From assembly GCA_949130495.1 (NCBI GenBank), contig OX422214.1:258296187-258360186 (forward strand): DNA of 64,000 bases, read 5' to 3'. Shown piece after piece: positions 34,249-47,799 of the stretch; position 1 is the stretch's first letter, and the number at the start of each line of letters is the position of its first letter. The stretch is from Sambucus nigra. Its lineage: Eukaryota > Streptophyta > Magnoliopsida > Dipsacales > Adoxaceae. Under the pieces are notes generated by a model. It saw only the letters and a list, made by a program, of their open reading frames with translations. It had not been told where the DNA came from and searched no databases. The translations under genes and the position numbers were made by a program.

Positions 34249-36951
34249 TTGATTGTAACGCCCCAATATTGGTTTAAAGGTTATTAAAGGACTAACCCGA
34301 TCCGATTCACGTGTTAATTGTGAAGTGCAATGATGAAACACCTTAAATAATGTTTCTAATCCAGTTTTATTATTATTTAACGTTACACTTATTAGCATGC
34401 AAGCTCAATTTACAATCACTACGTGATACGAGCTAAGGGAAGTGCCCCAAGGCCAAGTAAAAAGAGACACTAACGTAAATGGAAGTAAATACTTACCTAT
34501 ATATCACGCTCAAAATACGAAATTGCATGCAACCTGTCATAACAAAAGGAGGGAGCGAGCTGAATGCTTAGTGCGAACTATACAAATACAGTACAGAAAT
34601 GAACGACAAAAAAGAATACACACACACACACACTACACTACATGCATGTGAAAGTATGCATGTATCTATATATATACCTTTCAAAATACATATCCCAATG
34701 TATTAACCCGTTTTATTCCAAAAACGTCATTTAACCCGTTTATTCTCCTTATCTTTACAAAAATCGTTTGTATCATTATGCTTAAACACTAGCATTCCTT
34801 CCCATTAATGTACACGGTTAAACAATTAGTAATTGTTGCGAAAATATTTCATTTACTTTCAAACTTTTATTACCCAACGTTTATTAACTCACGTCAGAGT
34901 TACTTAACCAGATTATAGGACTTCCATTCAACGCACGCACACAGTATGTTTAGAAAAATACTCATTTTTCTTTGAAAGCCTCATATAACACATGCTTGTG
35001 TTTATTGTGATTCAAACCTCATTAGGAAGCTTAAATATCATTAAGTCGTCTTATTTAACCATCTAATGTTACCACATTAACATTAAACTTTTAATGTGTT
35101 ATTCTTGCATTAATAAATCAATGAATCAATAACATTCATTTATGCCTCTTTCATGATTATTCATTTCATCACTTAGCATTTTCTTTAGGAATTATGCCGA
35201 CACACACACACGTCACAACACCCGCACACCCACGGTTTCACAAAATTTCTCCACCCGGCATCGACCGCCAAGTAAACTGCATTTGGTTTTGGATCTTTCA
35301 CCACTAGGGACAGCATAGCGCTGCTTTTTTATTTAACCCGACATCATCCAATATCATTATCTCGCCAATGTGTTCGACACTTTTCATATTGCCCACGTTA
35401 ATTTGCCTTTTTCGAGCCGAAGCAAAAGCCTTAGACTAAACCGTCCATTTTCTTATTATTTATATAGGAAAAATCATTATATTCCATTAAAGTCCTTTTT
35501 CACGCACGCGTAGATTTTTCCATCGAAAATCATTTCCGTTTAAGGACTCACTTCATTCTTTCTAGATACATGTTAAATACTCTTGAACATTTTTGTTTCC
35601 TAAAAATGACACACTTTAAGTAAATTGCCAATTTATCCAATTTACATCAAAATACGTAAGTTCACATTTATCTTCAAGTGTTATTTACAAAAAAAAAAAA
35701 TACCTTTTTAGTAGCTTCAAACTTAACATGTAGGCATTTTAGTCACTATGACACTTTTTTAACTTCTCACATTGTTAAAAATTACATTTTTGCACATTAC
35801 TCCCTTTAATATATAAAATCATACTTTTCACATATTAAAGTCTACACACTTTATTTATGAGTTTTAACACTAAAAACTCGTTTTAGTCAACATTTACACA
35901 TTTAACACTTTGCATTTCAAACTTAGTGTTACGCACTTTAATTATGACTTTTTGCAGAAAGACCAATACTTAGTCTTCTACACTTTCATCAGTTACATTT
36001 TCACCCAAAGTTTGCAAGAAGACTACACTTTCACATATTTACACTTTTAACCTCAAAACTCACTTTAACAAACTAAATAGTACGCTTTGTAAATGAAACT
36101 CCATTTTCTCATTTCATAATGATTCATCAAAATTAAAATCACTATATTAATCTCATAAAAAAGGCATATACATACCATGTGTTTTTCACATCAAGAAAAT
36201 CATTTATTCACCTTAAAAACATGAGTTTAAAATATTTTATTTCATAAAATATTTGTGAATAGTGGGCTAAAATTTATTTATTTTTAAAAGCCATTCAATT
36301 CTTCATTTTAAGTGCCCTTTTTTACTCAAATCTTAAGAGTGTCACTAACAACCCATTAGTGAACCATAACCATTTTTTACACCAAATATTTGTGAAATAA
36401 TATTCTGAAATCTATCATTAACTTTAATCTCATAAAAATCTAACTCTAATCTTGATTTTTATTTTAAAACATGGAGTAATCATCAACAAAGCATGAATGA
36501 ATATTTTTAAATATTTAAGACATCAAATATGCAATAAATCATGCTAAAAATATTGCCAACTTTAAAATACTTTAAAGTTATGAGTTTTCCACCTCAAGGT
36601 CTTCAATAGAGGAAAGTGAATTTTGTGAAAGATGGGTGACTCCACCACCTTCAAAGGTGGCCTCAAGGGGAGTCACTTTAGCTTCTCTTCTATGATCCAA
36701 ACTTGACTCTATGGATGGTCCAAGCAAGACCCCTTCCAAGCTCACAAACCCCTTTTTCTTGCTTCCAAAACCCACTAGTTGTACAAACATTAAATGGGAC
36801 TTTAATGGAGTTTTGAGATCTTTGTGATGGTGTTTAGGTGGTCGAAAAAATAAAGGGAAGGAACTACAAATTTTTGTGATGAACATGGCTTGCTAGAACA
36901 CAAGGATGAGAGGAAAATATTCTGAAGGAGCTCCTATGTTTTGAACAACAA

Positions 36952-36956
<5 letters not shown>

Positions 36957-37009
<53 letters not shown>
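36957..37009. repeat. Compound (CT)n(AT)n microsatellite
   Basis: About 13 CT units followed directly by about 11 AT units. The matching place in the 5' LTR (about 46763-46790) has only ctatctctctctcgctcttataatctatatg, so the array grew after the element inserted, or shrank in the other copy. Confidence 0.95.
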
Positions 37010-37151
37010 AAGAAAGTGGAAGAGAAGACCCAAAAACTCAGAAAATGGAGTGTCTAAAAACATGTATAACCCTCCCAAGTCTGAAAATTTGAATTAGACT
37101 AAGACTACACCTAACCACCCATTTAAATTCCCATAAAATGTTATCATTTTC

Positions 37152-37152
<1 letters not shown>

Positions 37153-37239
<87 letters not shown>
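37153..37239. repeat. Compound (TC)n(AT)n(T)n microsatellite
   Basis: About 19 TC units, about 16 AT units and a T run. The homologous site in the 5' LTR (about 46938-46960) has just ttctctctgtaatctttttt. Confidence 0.95.
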
Positions 37240-38032
37240 GACCCTTGGACCTTCTTCCTTACATTTTATTTTGTCAAAAAATATTTTCGCAATATTTTTT
37301 TTACCTTTCGTAACGTCCTACACGAACCGTACAAGAATCGGGACCTCGGTACAAAATATATATTTTTTCTAATTTTTCTTCGCATGGTAATATTCCTTAT
37401 ATTTTTATGAGTCTAAATATATGATCAAAATATTTTTTTGACTTACCAATTGTCCTAAATAATTCGTGTCGTGCGCGACAACAAAAATTCGCCTAAAATT
37501 GGTTAAAATGATTTTTCCCGAAGACATCGAAGAAGAGAAAGTTGCTCAAAATTAAGTTGATCTCGAGATTTTCATAATTTCTGAGCACTTTTATTTTTTT
37601 GACGAAAAATAATTTTAATTTATTTTTTTACTTTTGACCATATGGTATTTTTATATGTATTTTTCGACCCTATAAAATTGGTTATTTCGATATTTGGGAC
37701 CGCAATGCATGATATAAAAATCGCGCAAAGTTACAAATCTGGTGCGTCGCGTACCGCCCAAATTACTGTATTATTAACAATGACCGTGTCACTATCATTC
37801 CTTGATATTTTCGTGTCAAACTTAACCAACATACTTACTAGGATTATTAGAACTTAAATACGCATCCAAGCGAACCATGCAACGTGAATTTTTTCCCCTT
37901 AATTACTTTTCATTATGCGCCACTTTTCGTGCCATTTGGCGTAATCCCCTTATATATTTATTCCTCAAATTTTCTTTAAAAATAATATTTCGATTATCAT
38001 TAAATACTTATTTTCTAGGACACGGTATTACA

Positions 38033-38068
38033 TTCTTTCCTCCTTAGGAAATTTCGTCCTCGAAATTC
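38033..38068 (-). promoter_or_regulatory. LARD polypurine tract and adjacent hairpin
   Basis: Minus-strand reading gives aggaggaaagaa against the LTR edge, preceded by an inverted repeat AATTTCG...CGAAATT (38050-38056 and 38061-38067, 4-base loop). The same arrangement occurs at the Tekay LTR (59530-59567). The PPT primes plus-strand DNA synthesis; the hairpin role is unknown. Confidence 0.75.
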
Positions 38069-41046
38069 ATAGTCATCAACCTTAGAATTTAGATACCTAT
38101 AACCAGTTTTTAATCCTAGGGCATCCTCAACACAAAGGTCTAAAATCCAAAGATTTTATTTTCATAAATTACATTACTAACCCAATCATGGAGGACACTA
38201 AGGTCTTACTACTAATCCCAAGCATCCCTAACTTGTGCATCGAAACAATCCCTCGAAATAATCGGTATTCAGAAAATATCACGCTACCACTAATGAAACC
38301 GTCATCACGAATCCTTCCTACGTTAGGATTCAAAACTTATGTTTTCTCAATAGTTTTGGATCGTGCCTATCCTAGGCTGATATAACCTCAATATCACTAA
38401 CCATCACATCATTAATCATGAGACGGTCATCTAATCCCATTGGTCTGCCCGATCGATATCTCTTACGAGATCGTTATACTAACCTAAAGTCATACTAGGT
38501 ATCATAACACAGATATACACGAGCGATCACATCCTCAATCCACACAATTCCAATCAAAGTGAAATACTAACATCTAATGTTTTATCAGGTTTTAATGCTC
38601 ACAATATCCTTGAGTCACAACCTCAAAACCCATGACCAAGTCGTAGCTAGCTATACCGATTAACTAACGAAACATGTTAACCTAATGCAACCAAATAGCA
38701 CATGCAAACTATATGCAACAAATACGAGACCACGCATACACACAAAGTAGTGTAGAACATGTTGCCTATGAGAAAGAGTGCACTCATATACCATGACGCA
38801 TCAACCACAACCGACCTAACCCGCATCACTACTGAGCTTATGCGGCATTACACCCGAATCAAAACTGATCAATAACGTCCCACTAGTGGGATCAAAGAAG
38901 ACACAAGGAATGAAATGGATCAAGCGACTCTCACGCCAATAAAATAACAATCAAATTCTGACAACGGACCGTTCCACACGAAGTAAACCCACAACGTGCA
39001 CTTGAAATTTATAACCCTCACTGATATTTTCTAAGGTCTTAGCCCTGCTACATACCCTGGCTTGGTCCATTAACCCTGACGGGTCCTAACAGTGAATCAT
39101 CCATCCCTGTAGAATGAAAGAAGTATGAAAATAATTCCTTTGGGAAGCTGAAACGCTAGGCTTCCCTCCTTAAGAGTAATGCCAAATTTTCGTCATTGGC
39201 AATAATAAGCATCTGAACCAAATGAAATTACGTTCTTCCAAAGCTTACCGTTATCCATTGAACTATCATACCTAGGTCTCCACAATTCTTACATGCGATA
39301 GATAACCTTAGTCCTAGAGATCACTCCCATCAAGTTAAACACGACGCTCATATAATTTTGAACATTTGACTCACAAACCACTGTTACGACCCTTAGCAAC
39401 ATCCTACATGATCCCAAATCATAACTATATTAATGGCATGTTAAATATTCAAACATTACCCATGCCTAAGACCCAATGATTTCCTCACCAGAGTCATACA
39501 AAACCATACATGTAACATACGCATGTGTTATAATCAAGCCTAACACTCAATCTGAGTGTTATTTCTAAAATGATAATGAACGTCATCGTGTTCTAAATTT
39601 TCCAAGTGTGAAACCTAGCACGTATCAACCTATTTTTGATATTATCCTCAAAGGTCATATTACCACACCGACTTATAAACAAAAGCCATGGCACAAACTC
39701 AAAACAATACCTTAGATTAATACGACCTAACCATACTGCAATCATAAATGATTTACTATCATTATGTAAACCTCAATACAACATCGATTCTTTCAGACAC
39801 TTCATGGAAAATACATCAATTCAATCATTCCCCAAAATGAACATACACATCCTAGTGTAACGGTCGTCATGGCAGAATACTATCATGCATAACAACTGAT
39901 CACAGCCACCAACTCGTAACCTCAAGGCATCAATTATAGTCACTACGTGTTATGCCAACCGTAAGGCTATATCCTCGACATCATAAGGAATCTCAAAGTT
40001 TCAAGGAGAGACACTATTTTCATTTTAACACACGGTACACAATCTTAAGTTCCCTATTAATAGGGAATTTCTACCACTAGCATTAACATCTCACTAGATA
40101 AACCTTAGTATACATCTCCAAGGAATCTTCAATACGAATTCACATGCATACCCATGTTGCTAATATGAAATCTCAATGGGTGTTCAACCACGACAACTAA
40201 GTTGCCTCAATTTGTAAACATCATATTATGTGCTTAATCTATAAGTTAACACAACTATATATCTTTGTAGGATACAGGATGTTGGCCATTGCATGTAAAC
40301 ACCGAGGCCCACACCAAAGACGCCACAAGGGATCCTATTCCTTAACACCACATTATCATTTCTAAAAATATAATTTAATACAAGTAAAGTTTTGGTAAGA
40401 CCCAGGGCATTGGGTATTGCCTAAGAGGAGGTTCACCTTAATAAAGTCGTAAGAGGTCCTATCCTAGAACATCACAACGGTAGTTTTTAGTACCAAATCA
40501 CCAAGGTTTTTTTTCACTCCTAGGTTACCTTAAATCATCATAATTCTCTAAACCCACATTATAATCAAGATGGACTAACACCAAGTCCTCAACCAAGGGA
40601 CCAAATATGTTCTTACCACATAATCGATATTTAAAAACATCACTCAGTCACCCCATCTCTATAGAGGAAATGTACAACCTTTACAGTTAGGCCACAATGA
40701 ACACTACTCGATGTTGTTATTACCATTAAGGCTACTCTCGTCATCAAAGTTATCATACAATACATCTCATGCAAAAGATCACGATGTTGCCACAATTTGT
40801 CTATATTGACACCAATGATATACGAACACATCTACATTATAAACGCTGCAGAACATGAAAGGCTACTAACTTAGCCGATCACCAGCTCAAACAGAATGGC
40901 ACAATGTGCTCAAGACACCGACTTTACCTTCAAGGTGCAAATCGAAATCGTCACCAGGCAAGCATGACCGTCTCCAACCAACAACGACGTCGAAAGATCC
41001 ACTACCGACATCACCACGTCACACTCGAAAGGAACATGAACTTAAA
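38069..41046. other. LARD internal domain, non-coding
   Basis: About 3 kb with no frame over 75 codons and no recognisable gag or pol motif on either strand. LARD internal domains are described as conserved and possibly structured; nothing more can be read here. Confidence 0.75.
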
Positions 41047-41058
41047 GCTCTGATACCA
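41047..41058 (-). promoter_or_regulatory. LARD primer-binding site (initiator tRNA-Met)
   Basis: Minus strand TGGTATCAGAGC, three bases inside the 5' LTR edge at 41062; the standard tRNA-iMet PBS of plant LTR elements. Confidence 0.95.
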
Positions 41059-41976
41059 AGTTGTAATGCCCTGACCCGGGTTTAAAGGTTGTTAAAGGAC
41101 TAACTCGATCCAGTTCGCGCATTAATTATGAAGTGCAATGAAACACCCTAAATAATATTTCTAATAGAGTTTTGTTGTTATTTAAGCATGGAGGTTCAAT
41201 TTACAATCACTATGTGATATGAACCAAGGGAAGTGCCCCAAGGCCAAGTAAATAGATCCACTAACGTAAATACAAGTAAATACTTACCAATATAACACGC
41301 TCAAAATACGAAATTGCATGCAACCTTCCATAACTAAAGGAGGGAGGAAGCTGAATGATCAGTGGGAACTATACAAATGCAGTATAGAAACGAACGGAAG
41401 ATAAGAATACTCACACACTACACTACATGCATGTGAAAGTATGTATGTATCTACATATATACCTTTGAAAATACATATCCCAATGTATTAAACCGTTTTA
41501 TTCCAAAAACGTCATTTAACCCGTTTATTCTCCTTATCTTTACAAAAATCATTTGTATCATTATGCTTAAAAACTAGCATTCCTTCCAATTAACGCACAC
41601 GGTTAAACAATTAGTAATTATTGGGAAAATCTTTCATTTACTTTCAAACGTTTATCACCCAACATTTATTAACTCATGTTAGAGTTACTTGACCATATTA
41701 TAGGACTTCCATTCAACGTACGCACACACCGTGTTTAGAATAATACTCATTTTCCTTTAAAAGCCTCATATAACACACGTTTGTGTTTATTATGATTCAA
41801 ACCTCATTAGGTAGCTTAAATATAATTAAGTCATCTTATTTAACCATAATATGTCACCACATAAACATTAAACTTTTAATGCGTTATTCTTGCATTAATA
41901 AATCAATGAATCAATAACATTCATTTATGCCTCTTTCATGATTAGTCAATTCATCACTTAGCATTTTCTTTAGAGA

Positions 41977-44552
41977 CTAGGTGTAAACCCGCATGATGCG
42001 CGGGGTGTGTGATTGTGATAGTTATTTCGCATGTGAAGTTATTACATTTTTATCATCTAAGTATTGTAAATTATTTATATCTATATTATACCTATATTTT
42101 ATATAGTTCTCTCAAATTTATTTATATGGTATGACATATATAATTAAATAAATAGGATGATGAATATAGATATGGAAAGGAGAAAATTACAAATTTATGT
42201 TCATTATTTTTATAAACTAATTTTTACATGATAAAAAACTATGGATAATTGAGTGAGATCTAAATAATCTAAAAAAGAAAGATACATAAAATTTTCTTCC
42301 CCCATTTTTATGCATATTAATCCAGTAAACAACTTATAAAAAAGTGTGTAGTATAACCCAAATCTCCAATGATTATACTTTCAGGTAGAATTATATGCTA
42401 AAAATGGGTAATATTGTAAAAAATTTAAGCGCCCTGTTCATTTAATTAATTTAAATAGTCCAACGGTTACTTACACAACCAAACTTTATGGTCTTCAAAA
42501 TGAAATGGTATAATCCTGAAAAACATAAAAAATTAATATGTTAAAATATTAAAACACCTGCAAATACTGCTTTAAACCAAAAATTTCAGCCTATAGAATA
42601 GTATTTGTAGATATCAAACCTTTTGTACCTCTCATTACACAAATATGTGCCTTAGAAAGTCTTACAATTAATTATTTAAGAGAATATCAAAATAATATTC
42701 AATACAAAGTAAATAGAACTTCAAGAACTTAATATTTAAACAAAATTATAACAAAAAACTCATGAAATTACATATATAAGTAGTAATCACAATTCGCCTA
42801 TACCAGAAAAATAAAATATTAATATGGAAAGTAAAAAAAAATACAAAAAGGAGAGTTGTCGAGAAACCACTAATACTAAAAGAACTTACAACTCTACATT
42901 TTAACATGATTTGAAATAAAAGTTCACCCCTTAATATATCAGATTAAAGATGGCATTCAATTTCAACCCCTAAATTAGTTTTCATACCTTTTTCTTGAAA
43001 GTAAGAAAGAGAACAATATACTAAGATTCCAAACTTCTTCTCCATTTATATGTAAAAGTATGAAAATTTCATTTGTTTTTAACAGTTGACAACATTTTTC
43101 ATAAGTTCCCACCAAAAATACACTTCTCACACTTTTTTTTAAATAGTAAAATAAAATGCAATCTCATTTGCATGAAATGTATCGATACACACTACCCGTA
43201 ATGGAAAAAATTCAAGACATTGTTATGAAGATAAGGAATCCAAATCTGAAAAGGAAAAAAGTTAAGATTAATCTAGGATAAATGGAAAAATTCAGACAAT
43301 TCAATGGATTTGCACTTCATACTTAATGGGCTGATTTCAACAAACGTAAGAATTAAAATTAAAAAACAAAGTAATATAAAGCTCAGAGTAAAATAATGTT
43401 TGTATAGGGATGAAAATTCCAATCATCTCTTGTGCGAGTTAAATTGATAAAGAATCAAAATCGCAAGACATTACATCAAGTATGTATCCCAAATTTAAGT
43501 TTACATATGGCTAAATGAAATGAAGTTCAATTCCAAAAAACTCGATATTTACTATTTTAAAAGTTGTAAAATAATTAAAATATTCTAGCAAACATTTATC
43601 TCAGAAAAAAGGTTTCACCGAGTAAGTAAATGTTCAGATATTCTAACACAATTTTTTGTGAGATAAACCTTTTTACTATGAATTTGGGTTGATGTTTGTT
43701 AGAAAATCTTACTAATTGTACGACATAAGCTCAATTCTATAATGATGAACACTCATGGGATTTCAATTATGAGGCCATAATCAATTGAAATCCTCCAAGG
43801 CGAAGAATTTTGGCGCCTGATTCGGGATTGCAAACCGACGTCATAGAAAACATCAACCCTTAAACATGACAGCTATTACGCCAATGAACCTGGACTAATT
43901 CAAAATATCAAATTTCTAGTGAGATCAATCAGAGAAATGAAAGAGATATGGAAAACCTTATGTCGTAAAATGGCACGATTCTGATAAACTCTTGAATCAA
44001 AGCCCTAAATACACTAAATTCAGAAATCATGTGATAAGACACAAAAAACCCGATGTCAAAATCCCAAAGCCCTTAACCACAATAAAGATATTATAACAAA
44101 CCTTACTGGGTGGTTTTTTACTTTTGTTGATTTGTGATTTGACTCTTTGGAAAACCCATTTCTCCCAACTTAATTAAAATATCGAACCCACATATAAAAT
44201 AGAATAAAATAAGAATTTTCGAACCCATTTATGGGATTGAAACTGAAACGGTTATTGGAAACTATTTATGTTGAATATTAAAATGCAAAATAATCTTTCA
44301 TAAAAATAAAGATGAAAAAATGTATAGATTGGAATAAAAACGGTGGAAGAAGGAGATAAAAGGAAACTGTGTATTCTTTTGGGGGAGAGATAGCGACATG
44401 ATGTCATAAAGAATGAAGTATTAGCTTTGATAAAAAAGAAAGAAAAAGAGAATCAAGATGGAACCTGGATGGAGCAGATTGGATGCCACATGGCACAGTT
44501 AAATTAAAGTGTATTAAAGCTCCCTGTAGAGCGTTTTAGAATAGACAATAGA
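41977..44552 (-). mobile_element. Non-autonomous Helitron
   Basis: On the minus strand it starts TCTATTGTCTATTCTAAAACG (from 44552). It ends with a GC-rich hairpin (CCCGCGCATCATGCGGG, about 42003-41987), a short AT-rich spacer and the terminal CTAG (41980-41977). It sits between A (41976) and T (44553), the AT target of Helitrons, with no TSD. The other LARD LTR shows the uninterrupted site. 2576 bp, AT-rich, no Rep or helicase motif, so mobilised in trans. These are the defining Helitron traits (5' TC, 3' hairpin plus CTRR). Confidence 0.87.
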
Positions 44553-45318
44553 TTCCGTCGACACACACACCGGTCACAACACACGCACACCCATGATTTC
44601 ACGGAATTTCACCGCCCGACACCGAGCGCCAAGTAAACTGCAGTTGGTTTGGGGTTTTTCACCACTAGGGACATCATAGCCCTGCTTAATTTTTTAACTG
44701 ACATCATCCAATATCATTATCTCGCCAATGTGTTCGACACTTTTCATATTGCCCCCATTAATTTGTCTTTTTTGCGCCGAAGTAAAAGCCTTGAACTTAA
44801 CCGTCAATTTTTCATTATTCATTTAGGAAAAATCATTATATTCCATTAAAGTCTTTTTTCACGCATGCGTTGATTTTTCCACCGAAAATCATTTTCGTTT
44901 AAGGACTCATTTCATTCTTTCTACATACGTGTTAAATACTCTTCAATATTTTTGTTTTCAGAAAATATCACAAAGTAAGTAAATTTTCAATTTATCCAAT
45001 TTACATCAAAATACGTAAGTTCACATTTGTCTTCAAGTGTTATTTACAAAAAAAATACCTTTTTTGTAGCTTCAAACTTAACACGTAGGCATTTTAGTCA
45101 CTAAGATACTTTTTCAATTTCTCACTTTATGAAAAATCAAATTTTTGCACATTACTCCCTTTAATATATAAAATCATACTTTTCACATATTAAAGTCTAC
45201 ACACTTTATTTATGAGTTTTAACACTAAAAACTCATTTTAGTCAACATTTACACATTTGACACTTTGCATTTCAAACTTAGTGTTACACATTTTAATTAT
45301 GACTTTTTACATAAAAAC

Positions 45319-45743
45319 CAAGGTTCTAAAAAACGCGGGGCGTGATCGAGGCGTGGAGGCCAAGCCTTAAGCCTTAGAAGCCTAGGCGGGCCTTGGCGTG
45401 AAAAGGCGTGAAAAGGCGTTTAGGTCTTTTTAATATATTTTAATATTTTTTAACCATAACAAGGCTATTAAAATACTCAAATTGTACATATCATAAAAAT
45501 ATGTCTGAATATTTGCAAATAAAAATATTATTTGATTATTTTTGATGAGATAATGGTCCGTTTTGCAAAAAAATCTTTAAAAGATGATATCGTTTCACTA
45601 AAGCATTGTTGTTTTTAGAGAAAAAGTACACCTTAAGGGTTTTACCAAGCATAAGGCGTCAAAATCTTAAGGCGGGGCGTTTCTCCCAAGCCTCAAGCCT
45701 AGGCGTGCCTAGGCGGAGCCTAGGCGGGTTTTTTAGAACAGTG
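45319..45743. mobile_element. hAT-type MITE
   Basis: 425 bp with terminal inverted repeats CAAGGTTCTAAAAAAC / CACTGTTCTAAAAAAC (14 of 16 match) and a perfect 8-bp TSD ataaaaac (45311-45318 and 45744-45751); the 8-bp TSD indicates the hAT superfamily. Non-coding. Subterminal regions are rich in AGGCG/TAGGCG repeats on both sides (45345-45420 and 45655-45728), giving long imperfect pairing. The other LARD LTR lacks it. Confidence 0.9.
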
Positions 45744-47799
45744 ATAAAAACCCATACTTAGTCATTTTATTCACATTTAGTCTTCTACGCTTTTTTCAGT
45801 TACATTTTCACCCAAAGTTTGCAATAAGACTATACTTTCACATATTTATACTTTTAACCTCAAAACTTAGTTTAACAAACTAAATAGTACGCTTTGTAAA
45901 TGAAACTCTATTTCTCATTTCATAATGATTCATCGACATTCAAATCACTATATTAATCTAAAAAAAAGGGCATATACATACCAAATGTTTTTCACATCAA
46001 GGAAATCATTTATTCACCTTAAAAACATGAGTTTAAAACATTTTATTTCATAAAATATTTGTGAATTATGGGTTGAAAATTATCTATTTTTAAAACCCAT
46101 TCAATTCTTCATTTTAAGTGCCCATTTTTACTCTAACCTTAAGAGTGTCACTAATAACCCATTAGTGAACCATAACCATTTTTACACCCAATATTTGTGA
46201 AATAATATTCTGAAATTTATCACTAACTTTAATCTAAAAAAAACTCTAATCTTTATTTTTATATTAAAACATGGAGTAATCATCAACAAAGCATGAATGA
46301 ATATTTCTACACATGTAAGACATTAAATATGCAATAAATCATGCTAAAAATATTGCCAACTTTAAACTACTTTAAAGTTATGAGTTTTCCACCTCAAGGT
46401 CTTCAATGGAGGAAAGTGAATTTTGTGGAAGATGGGTGACTCCCCCACCTTTAAAGGTGGCATCAAGGGGAGTCACTTTAGCTCCAAACTTGACTCCATG
46501 GATGGCCCAAGTAAGATCCCTTCCAAGCTCACAAATTCCCTTTTCTTACTCCCCAAACCCACTTCAAGAACACCCACTAGTTGTCCAAACTTTGAATGGG
46601 ACTTAAATGGAGTTTTGAGGTCTTTGTGATGGTTTTTGGGTGGTGGAAAAAATAAAGATAAGGATCTACTAATTTTTGTGATGAAAATGGCATGCTAGAA
46701 CACAAGGATGAAAGAAAAATATTTTGCAGGAGCTTCAATATTTTGAACAACAATGGCTTCCACTATCTCTCTCTCGCTCTTATAATCTATATGAAGAAGG
46801 TGGAAGAGAAGACCCAAAAACTCATAAAATAGAGTGTCTAAAAACATGTATAACCCTTCCCAAGTTTGAAAGTCCAAATTGGACTAAAACTACACCTAAC
46901 CACCCATTTAATTTCCCACAAAATGTTGTCATTTTCACCACTTTCTCTCTGTAATCTTTTTTTTATTATTGTAATTTTTTACGCTTGGAACTTCTTCCTT
47001 GAATTTTTTTGAGTCAAAAAATATATTCGCAATATTTTTTTGACCTTTCGAAACATTCTACACGAAACGTACAAGAATCGAGACCTCCGTACAAAATATA
47101 TTTTTTCAGATTTTTCTTCGCATGGTAATATTCACTATATTTTTATGAGTCTAAATATATGGTCGGTATATTTTTTTGACTTGCCAATTGTCCTAAACAA
47201 TTCGCGCAAATTCGCTTCTTGGGCGACGCCAACTGACAAAATCCATCTTAGATGGACCTAAATGATTTTTTCCAAAGACGTCGAAGCAGAGAAAGTTGAA
47301 CAAAATTAAATTTTAAATCGATCTGGAGATTTTCATAATTTTCTGAGCACTTTTATATTTTGACGAAAATAATTTTTATTTATTTTTTGACTTTTGACCC
47401 CATGGTATTTTTATATGTATTTTTGGACCCTATAAAAGTGGTCATTTCGATATTTGGGACCGCGATGTATGTTACAAAAATCACACAAAGTTACCTATCC
47501 TGTGGGTCGCATACCGCCCAAATTACCGCATTATTAACTATGATCGTGTCACAATCATTCCAAAGTATTTTTGCGTCAAACTTAACCAACATACTTACTA
47601 AGATTATTAGAACTTTAATACGCATCCAAGCGAACCATGCGACGTGGAGATTTTTCTCCTTAAATACTTTTCATAGTGCGCGACTTTTCATGCCATTTGG
47701 CGTAATCCCCTTATATATTTATTCCTTAAATTTTTCTTTGAATATATTATTTCGATTATCATTAAATACTTATTTTCTAGAATGGGGTATTACATTGAT

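Larger units (their letters stand above)
34254..38032 (-). repeat. 3' LTR of the LARD
   Basis: 3779 bp. Aligns along its whole length with 41062-47794 except where the latter holds a Helitron and a hAT MITE; the empty sites are at about 35190 and about 35955. Two dinucleotide arrays (36957-37009 and 37153-37224) are present here but nearly absent from the other LTR. Confidence 0.9.
34254..47794 (-). mobile_element. LARD-type non-coding LTR retrotransposon
   Basis: Two very long LTRs (34254-38032, and 41062-47794 with later insertions) are flanked by a perfect TSD ttgat (34249-34253 and 47795-47799). They bracket a 3.0-kb internal domain without coding capacity. The ends are TGTAAYGCCC...GTATTACA. 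The PBS TGGTATCAGAGC (41058 to 41047) matches initiator tRNA-Met. The polypurine tract (minus-strand aggaggaaagaa) adjoins the left LTR, which fixes the orientation as minus. LARDs depend on proteins from other elements. Shared ends, PBS and PPT-side hairpin suggest a Tekay/Del chromovirus parent. Without the Helitron and MITE it would be about 10.5 kb. Confidence 0.88.
41062..47794 (-). repeat. 5' LTR of the LARD, with Helitron and MITE insertions
   Basis: 6733 bp as it stands; 3724 bp after removing the Helitron (2576 bp) and the hAT MITE with one TSD copy (433 bp), close to the 3779 bp of the other LTR. Ends TGTAATGCCC and GGGGTATTACA. Confidence 0.9.

Noticed and set aside
38069..41046. 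Hidden gag-pol in the LARD interior
   Set aside because: No RT, integrase, protease or gag motif found on either strand; all frames are short.
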